Positions 16,058-22,441 of a stretch of DNA of 41,143 nucleotides are shown here, one piece after another. The translations under genes and the position numbers were made by a program. Every line of letters begins with the position of its first letter. Positions within the stretch are counted from its first letter, which is position 1. Source of the stretch: Actinomycetota bacterium (GTDB lineage: Bacteria; Actinomycetota; Geothermincolia; Geothermincolales; RBG-13-55-18); contig QZKE01000073.1 in the NCBI GenBank assembly GCA_003598015.1, positions 1 through 41,143 of the forward strand, in the 5' to 3' direction. The notes beneath the pieces are model-generated. The model had not been told where the DNA came from and did not search any database. It saw only the letters and a program-made list of their open reading frames with translations.

Positions 16058-17163
16058 AGGTAGCATTTCCCCATATGGGCAACGCCTATATTCCCCTGCG
16101 GGCACTGGTGGAATACCTGGGGGTGGAGGCGGTGGTTCCGGAGCGCCCGAACCGCGTCACCCTGGAAAAAGGAGCCAGATACGCGCCCGAATTCGTGTGC
16201 CTGCCGTTCAAGATAACCCTGGGAGACTGCATGAACGCCCTCGACAGGGGGGCCGACACCATGGCCATGGTCTGCGGTATGTGGGCATGCCGCTTCGGCT
16301 ATTATGCCTATGTGCAGCATCTGATATTGAGGGATATGGGCTACGAGTTCGAGTCCCTCCTCATAGGCAGGGAGGACCCGCGCCTGGTCCTGGACAAGGT
16401 ACGCAGCGCGGTAGGCAGGGGCGCTTTTCGTAAGCTGGCGGGCGCTGCGGCCATGTTCCGCGCCAAGGCGGGGGCGGTGGAGGAACTGGAGAGCCTGGCG
16501 AGGAGGATACGCCCCCGCGAGGAAGCGATGGGGAGTACGGACACGATCATGACGAGCTATCTCGAGAAGCTGGACCGGGCCGATTCCTTGCGGCGCATAT
16601 GGCAGTTGCGCAGGGAGCAACGCGAAGCCATCACCTCGCTGCCCGTACGAGAGTCCAATGGTATGCTGAGGGTGCGCGTCGTAGGTGAGCTCTACGTGCT
16701 GCTGGAGCCCTCCCTCAACTTCGATCTGGTAAAGCGCCTGGGCACTCACTTCGGTGTCGAAGCCCAGCCGGTACTGTCCACCTACCGCTGGTTGCTCAGC
16801 CCGCTCTGGCTGGACCCCCTGCTCCATCTATCCTCTTCACGCGCGCGGCGCATCAGCCGCACCTATCTCCCCTACATCCTGGGTGGAGAAGAGCACATGA
16901 CCATAACCGGCACCCTCGATTCTCAGGCGGACGGCTTCGACGGGGTTATACACGCCTATCCCCTCACCTGTATGCCAGAGAATATCTGCCGCACCATCCT
17001 CCCTAGTATCTGCACAGCAAGGGATATCCCCCTGCTCAACCTCTGTTTCGATGAGCACACCTCCACGGTGGGTACGATTACGCGCCTGGAGGCCTTCGTC
17101 GATATGCTGCGTTCCCGCCGCGAGCAGGACCCTTCTCTGACAAGGCTTTCCCCTCCACTATAG
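16054..17163 (+). CDS. CoA protein activase-like dehydratase family partner
   Basis: A 369-residue protein of the same broad group, with the typical GNAYIPLRALVEYLGVE start, APEFVCLPFKITLGD, a cysteine pair in VCGMWACRFGYY, VVGELYVLLEPSLN, and an ending HAYPLTCMPENI, ILP, LCFDEHTSTVGTITRLEAF. Conserved cysteines at the CLPFK, CGMWAC and TCMPE motifs may bind a 4Fe-4S cluster. Family members are commonly found as adjacent pairs in anaerobes; function is unproven and may relate to radical dehydratation or Fe-S delivery. It follows the preceding gene by an ATGA overlap. No further gene follows on this strand before tRNA-Ala on the other strand. Confidence 0.82.
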   Translation: MKVAFPHMGNAYIPLRALVEYLGVEAVVPERPNRVTLEKGARYAPEFVCLPFKITLGDCMNALDRGADTMAMVCGMWACRFGYYAYVQHLILRDMGYEFESLLIGREDPRLVLDKVRSAVGRGAFRKLAGAAAMFRAKAGAVEELESLARRIRPREEAMGSTDTIMTSYLEKLDRADSLRRIWQLRREQREAITSLPVRESNGMLRVRVVGELYVLLEPSLNFDLVKRLGTHFGVEAQPVLSTYRWLLSPLWLDPLLHLSSSRARRISRTYLPYILGGEEHMTITGTLDSQADGFDGVIHAYPLTCMPENICRTILPSICTARDIPLLNLCFDEHTSTVGTITRLEAFVDMLRSRREQDPSLTRLSPPL

Positions 17164-17279
17164 CTTCGGAGGACAAGTCTGGGACAAGCTGGGAGAAGGC
17201 GGAAGAGCGAGTCTCGCTCGATTATTGATACACTGGATTTCATGGAATGTGGCTTGCCGGACGAAGCTTTGGCGAAGGC

Positions 17280-17354
17280 TGGTGGAGATGAGCGGATTCG
17301 AACCGCCGACCTCCTGCTTGCAAGGCAGGCGCTCTCCCACTGAGCTACATCCCC
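17280..17354 (-). tRNA. tRNA-Ala (TGC)
   Basis: Read on the minus strand, the acceptor GGGGATG pairs with CATCTCC with one G-U pair, the D-arm is GCTCAGTGGGAGAGC, the anticodon stem CTGCC/GGCAG encloses the loop with anticodon TGC, and the T-arm GGCGG TTCGAAT CCGCT is normal. The CCA end is encoded (17282-17280). Confidence 0.94.
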
Positions 17355-17410
17355 ACTACAATGCCTACGTATATTGGATTATAAACCATCTCCGATCTTG
17401 AGAGTTCTCA

Positions 17411-17550
17411 GGCAAAGGGGTCGGCCCTGGACTTATGCCTGAGAAAGTTAAAAGGAGCAAGGGACAAGGGAGAAAGAGGCCAATCATAATAGCCGTGTAT
17501 AAGGGCTTGGCGTGCAGCATAGGCATAAGTCCAGGGCCGACCCCTTTGCC
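17411..17550. repeat. Perfect 30-bp inverted repeat element
   Basis: GGCAAAGGGGTCGGCCCTGG plus ten more bases (17411-17440) is exactly complementary to 17521-17550, with an 80-base purine-rich middle. The 140-bp unit ends 22 bases beyond the thiolase-like stop. It has the size and shape of a MITE or REP-type element; no transposase is nearby. Confidence 0.9.
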
Positions 17551-17571
17551 AGGACTCCTATGCCGGACGAG

Positions 17572-18750
17572 CTACGAGATCCTCTCCAGGATGGTGGCGA
17601 CGCCCATGCCCATGCCGGTGCATGTAGAGAGGAGTCCGTAGCGTCCATCCGTCTGCACCAGCCTGGAGATCAGCGTACACGCTGACTTGACCCCGTTCGC
17701 TCCCAGGGGATTTCCATTGGCGATAGCTCCACCCCAGGCGTTAATCCTCTCCGGGCGCACGGGCTCCAGTTCCCTCATCCAGGCCAGGGGAAGGGCGGCG
17801 AAGGACTCATCGATCTCGAAAAGGTCGATGTCTTCCATGCGCAGCCCGGCTTTATCCAAGCCCCGCAGGGTGGCAGTGATGTGGCCGCTAAGCGACAGCG
17901 GCTCTTCACCGCTCACGGCGGTGCATACGTAGCGCACTTTCGGATCGAGGCCGAGCTCGGGGCACCTCTCCGACGCGACCAGGAGGGCCGCAGCCGCGCC
18001 GTCCGCGGCCTGGCCGGCGTTACCGGCCGTGATCACCCCATCAGGCTTGAATGCCGGCGCCAGGGAAGCGAGTTCATCGAGCGTGAGGTCGCGCCTCACG
18101 CCTTCATCATCGCTCAGGAACGAAGCGCTTCCATCTGCGGCGGATGCCTCCATGGGCATGATTACGTTCGTATGCAGGCCGGAGTCGATGGCGGCTGCCG
18201 CGCGGGAATGCGAGCCGAGGGCGTATGCGTCCAGTTCATCGCGGGAAAACCTCCATCTCCCGGCCAGTGTTTCCGCGGCCATCCCCTGGGAATGCAGATC
18301 GCCGAAGCGTGCGAAGAGACGAGGGCTGACACCGGTGCCCAGGTGGGCGATGTGGTCCCCGAACCCGTCCGAGCCCATGGGCTGCCGGCTCATCGACTCG
18401 ACGCCGCAAGCGATCACCACGTCCATCTCACCCGCGGAGATGGCCTGGGCGGCGAGGGCGATGGCCGCCTGGCCGGAGCCCTCCTGCCGGTTCACCGTCA
18501 CACCGGCCAGGGAAGAAGGAAGACCGCCAGCCAGCAAGGCGTTTCTGGCGATGTTCAAGGCCTGTTCGCCGATCTGGGTAACGCACCCGCAGACGACATC
18601 CTCAACCACGTCTGGGTCGATACCCAACCGTTCGTTTACCAGGTGGCTGAGGAGCAAGCCCAGGATGTCATCCGGCCGGAGGCCGCTGAGCGCTCCATTG
18701 CGCACGCCGGTCGGCGTACGCACTGCGTCTATTATTAACACGTCCCGCAC
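17572..18750 (-). CDS. Thiolase-family protein lacking catalytic Cys and His
   Basis: A 392-residue full-length thiolase-fold protein. The fold is clear: RTPTGVRNGALSG, GCVTQIGEQALNIARNALL, VIACGVESMSRQPMG, PDGVITAGNAGQAADGAA, and C-terminal WGGAIANGNPLGANG and CTGMGMGVA. In active thiolases the nucleophile sits in a NR-x-C-x-SG motif and the base in GHPLG. Here the first is NRQEGSGQ (E90 in place of Cys) and the second is GNPLG (N347 in place of His). C377 in the last motif is kept. So Claisen condensation or thiolysis by the usual mechanism is not expected. I infer a pseudoenzyme, acyl-CoA-binding partner or different chemistry. The ATG at 18750 follows a weak GTGATCAGCA leader. No other beta-oxidation gene is adjacent. 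Confidence 0.88.
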   Translation of the reverse strand: MRDVLIIDAVRTPTGVRNGALSGLRPDDILGLLLSHLVNERLGIDPDVVEDVVCGCVTQIGEQALNIARNALLAGGLPSSLAGVTVNRQEGSGQAAIALAAQAISAGEMDVVIACGVESMSRQPMGSDGFGDHIAHLGTGVSPRLFARFGDLHSQGMAAETLAGRWRFSRDELDAYALGSHSRAAAAIDSGLHTNVIMPMEASAADGSASFLSDDEGVRRDLTLDELASLAPAFKPDGVITAGNAGQAADGAAAALLVASERCPELGLDPKVRYVCTAVSGEEPLSLSGHITATLRGLDKAGLRMEDIDLFEIDESFAALPLAWMRELEPVRPERINAWGGAIANGNPLGANGVKSACTLISRLVQTDGRYGLLSTCTGMGMGVATILERIS

Positions 18751-18918
18751 TGCTGATCACCTGCCTCATCATCCTGACTGCCCTTGGGTTTACGCTCTAA
18801 TATTCTTATTCGCCGGCCGCTTATCCTTCCGCGCCCGGTTTTAACTGAGGGGACGTAGGTTATATATTCTTATGGTAGAGTGCGAGAAGGAGAGGCCAGT
18901 TTCCTAGGAGGTGAGACC

Positions 18919-19152
18919 GTGAAAGCGTTCGTGCTGATCAAAGTGGAACCGGGTAAGATCAGAGAGGCGTTCGAGGCCATTTCGGGGATGAGGTCGGTGG
19001 TGGAAACCTACTGTATCACGGGACCTGACGACATCATCGCCGTACTCGAGTCCGATGATGCCAAGGGTGTCTCCGAAGTGGTCATCGCGGATCTGCACGA
19101 TGTGCAAGGCATCAAGGGGACGGACACCCGCATCGTGGTCGAACTTCCCTGA
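18919..19152 (+). CDS. Stand-alone Lrp/AsnC-type RAM ligand-binding domain
   Basis: A 77-residue protein made only of the ferredoxin-like ligand-binding (RAM) domain of Lrp/AsnC regulators: KAFVLIKVEPGKIREAFEAI, SVVETYCITGPDDIIAVLE, and GIKGTDTRIVVE match the domain in order. No helix-turn-helix is present. Such SARD-type proteins bind amino acids or form mixed oligomers with full-length regulators. The start is GTG 18919, with AGGAGG eight bases before it; the frame is open back to 18880. The gene is divergent from the thiolase-like gene, so the two could share a control region. Confidence 0.85.
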   Translation: MKAFVLIKVEPGKIREAFEAISGMRSVVETYCITGPDDIIAVLESDDAKGVSEVVIADLHDVQGIKGTDTRIVVELP

Positions 19153-19369
19153 GGAGCCTTGTGCCGCTGCCGGGAAAAAGGGAACCGGGAACGGTATAAA
19201 GAAAGTCTATAGGGAGGAGAATTACCCGTCTATCCGGATGGAACAGGCCGGCTTGCTTGACTGTCATACATCATTGGAGGCGGATCGTAAGGGATGCTAA
19301 ACTATAGCCTGGCATATCAGGCGGGTTAGCGGAATCGCGAAAAAGCATATGCAAGACAGAGGGGTGTTT

Positions 19370-20461
19370 ATGACGGAGGATATGAACAGGCCGGTGAGAA
19401 GGCGCCCACGACAGAGGGTACGCCTCACTCGCCGTTTCTATGTCGCTGCCGGAGTGCTCGGACTGGCGATCCTGGTCATCATCCTGGTCGCAACGCTTGC
19501 TTCCAGCGGCGGAGGCGGCGACTTGCAGGATGCCGTCGCTATCGTCGGAGGATTGAACGAAGCTCAGCTGAACCAACTAAGAGTCAACGAACAAGGTGCG
19601 GTGATGGTGCTCGAATACCACCGCATCGCCGAGGAGGGAAGGTGGTCGCGTACCCCCGAGAACTTCCGGTCTGATCTGGATTTCCTGTACGAAGAGGGCT
19701 ATCGCTGCATAGGGCTGGACGACTACGTAAGCAACAACATTAACGTGGAAGCGGGATACACGCCAGTGGTGTTGACCTTCGATGATTCCGATCCCAGCCA
19801 GTTCCGCTACGTAGAAGAGGACGGAAAGATGGTCATCGACCCGCGCTGCGCCATGGGCGTGATGGAGCAATTCGACGAAGAGTACCCGGATTTCAACATC
19901 ACCGCCACCTTTTACGTTCTCCCCACGCTCTTCGGTCAGGATGAGTACATCGAGGAGAAGCTGGCTTACCTGGTGGACAACGGCTACGATATCGGAAACC
20001 ACACCATCAACCATCCTTCCCTCGGGGAGGTGGACGATGAGACGGTACTAGAGGAGTTGACCGGTAACATCAGCCTGGTCAGGGAGTATATACCGGAATA
20101 CGAGCAGAAGAGCATCGCGCTTCCCAACGGCTCGGAGCCGAAGAACCCCTCACTGTTGACATCGGGTTCGTACAATGGCATTGATGTAAAGTTCGAGGCC
20201 TCTCTCCTCGTTGGTGCCAATCCTGCGCCCGCCCCGTGCAACTGTGACTTCGATCCCTTGCGACTCCCCCGCGTACAGGCTCTAGACCCCTCCCTGGACA
20301 CCGGCGACTGCGGGATATACGCCTGGATCCAGTATTTTATGGAGAATCCTGAGCGCCGCTATTGCAGCGATGGCAACCCCGCTGTCGTTACAGTGCCCAA
20401 GCATATGATAGACCGGATCGACCAGAGCAAGCTGGGCGATAAGGAGCTGAGGACCTACTAG
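19370..20461 (+). CDS. Polysaccharide deacetylase-like membrane-anchored protein
   Basis: A 363-residue type II membrane protein: basic N-terminus (VRRRPRQRVRLTRR), one membrane helix at about 23-44, then an extracytoplasmic domain. The NodB-type carbohydrate esterase 4 motifs are VVLTFDDS (133-140, the metal and base aspartates D138, D139) and GNHTINHP (209-216, metal histidines H211, H215). The domain probably deacetylates cell-wall glycans. There is a long insert and cysteines near residue 292 (CNCDFD). The start ATG 19370 has GAGGGG about six bases upstream; an ATG at 19349 would add seven residues. The putative glycosidase gene follows after 43 bases, so they likely act together on envelope polysaccharide. 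Confidence 0.85.
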   Translation: MTEDMNRPVRRRPRQRVRLTRRFYVAAGVLGLAILVIILVATLASSGGGGDLQDAVAIVGGLNEAQLNQLRVNEQGAVMVLEYHRIAEEGRWSRTPENFRSDLDFLYEEGYRCIGLDDYVSNNINVEAGYTPVVLTFDDSDPSQFRYVEEDGKMVIDPRCAMGVMEQFDEEYPDFNITATFYVLPTLFGQDEYIEEKLAYLVDNGYDIGNHTINHPSLGEVDDETVLEELTGNISLVREYIPEYEQKSIALPNGSEPKNPSLLTSGSYNGIDVKFEASLLVGANPAPAPCNCDFDPLRLPRVQALDPSLDTGDCGIYAWIQYFMENPERRYCSDGNPAVVTVPKHMIDRIDQSKLGDKELRTY

Positions 20462-20484
20462 GAGAGGAGGAGCGAGGGCCGGCA

Positions 20485-20505
20485 ATGCCCGCGCATTCCC
20501 GATAG
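20485..20505 (+). CDS. Possible six-codon leader ORF
   Basis: ATG CCC GCG CAT TCC CGA TAG lies in the gap after GGAGAGGAGG and ends so that its TAG overlaps the next GTG start by one base (TAGTG). It could couple translation to the following gene, whose own ribosome site is poor. There is no independent proof of translation. Confidence 0.25.
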   Translation: MPAHSR

Positions 20506-22196
20506 TGGCACATTACCCCAAGAGCAGCAAGAAAATATTCACCCGCCGTCGCTGGCGCTCCCGTGTGACCCCGCGTACCAAGATAACCGGCGCGCGCGCG
20601 CAACCTCGCATGCGCCGCCGCCGCACGAGACTGACTCCGCGCGCCCTGTGGGCGCTGGTCGGGTTGGCCTGCGCCATATTCCTCGTAGTCATGCTGGTTA
20701 TACTCATAGGTTCCCCAGCCGCCAGCGGGATAGTGCCCATTGAGGGATCCAGCGTTTCGGGCTCACCGCTCCATATCGAGGCTTCCCTGAAGGGCAACGT
20801 GGACCAGGCGGCAGTGAAGATCATGGTGGACGGCGAGGATTGTACGGCTGGGGCGACCATTACGGAGTCCGTGCTCTCCATGGACGCGGACCTGGAAGAC
20901 GGTGAGCACCTGGTCGAGGTGATGGTCGGGGACAGGGTGGAGGCGTCATCGCGTTTCTTCGTGGATAACACGCCGCCCATAGTGCAGGTCGATGAATGGG
21001 AGGTAAGAGACGACGGCATCACCGTCATCAGGGGAAGGGTCGAAGGCGCAGATGCTCTGATGGTGGACGAAAAGAAGCTCGCGGTGGAAGAGGGCGGCAC
21101 TTTCCAGGTGGAAGTGAACCGCTTCGAGCGTGCAACGGTGACCATCGCGGCCGTGGATATGGCCGGCAACCGCAGGGAGCTCCTCCTGGATACCGCCCCT
21201 CCCCCTCAGATCAAGGGAATCCATGTCTCCATCTGGGTGGCCGCAGATAACAATTTCTTTAAACAGATGGCCGACCTGGTGGAGAAGACCGAGCTCAACG
21301 GGATGCAGATCGACGTCAAGGACGAGAGCGGCAGGATTGCCTATCCCAGCCAGGTGGCGCTGGGTGTGGAGGTGGGAAGCCCGCTGGACAAGGGCGGAGT
21401 GGATATCGACAGGATAATGGACAAGTGCTGGTATAACGGTATCTATCCCATCGCCCGTATCGTTTGCTTCAAGGACCCGGTGGTCGCTTCAAAGCGCCCC
21501 GACCTCGCGGTGCAAAACACCTCGGGCGGGCGATGGGGCGATGGGAAATGGCTGGATCCCTATAGCCAGGAGAACTGGGATTACCTGCTGGAACTGGCGG
21601 TGGAGGCCTCGCGCAAGGGTTTCAAGGAGATCCAGTTGGATTATGTCCGCTTCCCCTCCGATGGTGATACCAGGACCTGCGTATTCCCGGCACAGGGCGG
21701 TGACACACGCGAGAAAAAGCAGGTTATCGTGGACTTCCTGAAATATATGCGCGACGGATTGAAACCCCTGGGAGTGTTATTGTCCGCCGATGTCTTCGGG
21801 CTCACCGCCTCCGACCAGGGAGACATGGGCATCGGCCAGGACGTTACCATCATGGGCCAGTACCTCGACTATATATGCCCCATGGTCTACCCTTCCCATT
21901 ACAATCCCGGGGAGTACGAAATAGGCAATCCCGAGGCCAATCCCCACGATACGGTGTATCACAGCCTGGTTGATTTTCAGAAGAAGCTGGAGGGCACATC
22001 CTGCAAGCTGCGGCCTTGGCTGCAGGATTTCTCTCTCAGCCTCACTTACGGGATAACGGAAGTGCAGTCCCAGATAAACGCCTGCTACGAACTGGGCATA
22101 AACGAATGGCTTCTCTGGGACCCCAACTGCACGTTCACCGAGGGTGCTTTGCAGCCCGCCGAGCCCCCCGAAACCACCGAGGAAACCACCGGCTGA
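20505..22196 (+). CDS. DUF4015-type glycoside hydrolase-like protein
   Basis: A 563-residue membrane-anchored protein. A very basic N-terminus with an RMRRRRTRLTPR segment leads into a membrane helix at about 48-69, followed by beta-rich Ig-like domains (about 75-230), then a TIM-barrel domain of the DUF4015 type from about 236: KGIHVSIWVAA, MQIDVKDESG, PIARIVCFKDP, WGDGKWLDPYSQENWDYLLELA, EIQLDYVRFPSDG, LSADVFGL, YICPMVYPSHY and WLLWDPN. Conserved acids at VKDE and QLDYVRFP are likely catalytic. Family members are predicted glycosidases of unknown sugar. The first 45 residues are unusually positive. Start is uncertain; the GTG at 20505 has no clean ribosome site but overlaps a leader ORF. 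It follows the deacetylase-like gene. Confidence 0.82.
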   Translation: MAHYPKSSKKIFTRRRWRSRVTPRTKITGARAQPRMRRRRTRLTPRALWALVGLACAIFLVVMLVILIGSPAASGIVPIEGSSVSGSPLHIEASLKGNVDQAAVKIMVDGEDCTAGATITESVLSMDADLEDGEHLVEVMVGDRVEASSRFFVDNTPPIVQVDEWEVRDDGITVIRGRVEGADALMVDEKKLAVEEGGTFQVEVNRFERATVTIAAVDMAGNRRELLLDTAPPPQIKGIHVSIWVAADNNFFKQMADLVEKTELNGMQIDVKDESGRIAYPSQVALGVEVGSPLDKGGVDIDRIMDKCWYNGIYPIARIVCFKDPVVASKRPDLAVQNTSGGRWGDGKWLDPYSQENWDYLLELAVEASRKGFKEIQLDYVRFPSDGDTRTCVFPAQGGDTREKKQVIVDFLKYMRDGLKPLGVLLSADVFGLTASDQGDMGIGQDVTIMGQYLDYICPMVYPSHYNPGEYEIGNPEANPHDTVYHSLVDFQKKLEGTSCKLRPWLQDFSLSLTYGITEVQSQINACYELGINEWLLWDPNCTFTEGALQPAEPPETTEETTG

Positions 22197-22277
22197 GCCC
22201 CCACGTACGAAAGCGAACCCCATACGTCTGAGCAATACAGCTCGACAGTCTGCATCGCGTAAGCGACAGCGCCGTTT

Positions 22278-22439
22278 GCGGCGCGGCGGTGCCTGTCGCC
22301 AGTCCTGGCGGAGCCAGGCCTGGCCTGGCACGCGTACGTCCGGAAATGATTCATGGTGACAGGGCGGCGCGGCGGTGCCTGTCGCCAGTCCTGGCGGAGC
22401 CAGGCCTGGCCTGGCACGCGTACGTCCGGAAATGATTCA
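22278..22439. repeat. Tandem duplicate of a 76-bp GC-rich unit
   Basis: Positions 22278-22353 and 22364-22439 are identical by eye, separated by ten bases. Each contains GGCCTGGC and the motif TGGCACGCGTACGTCCGG. The pair lies between the convergent DUF4015 and P-type ATPase genes. A reversed partial relative, with ACGTACGCGTGCCAGGC, occurs at about 35237-35285. The internal CCAGGCCTGG palindromes could form hairpins that stop transcription from both sides. Confidence 0.85.
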
Positions 22440-22441
22440 CT

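Larger units (their letters stand above)
17164..17571. other. Intergenic region with tRNA-Ala and perfect inverted repeat
   Basis: Apart from the tRNA-Ala gene and the 140-bp inverted repeat, both listed separately, no gene is supported. The stretch between 17164 and 17279 contains nothing recognisable. Confidence 0.6.
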
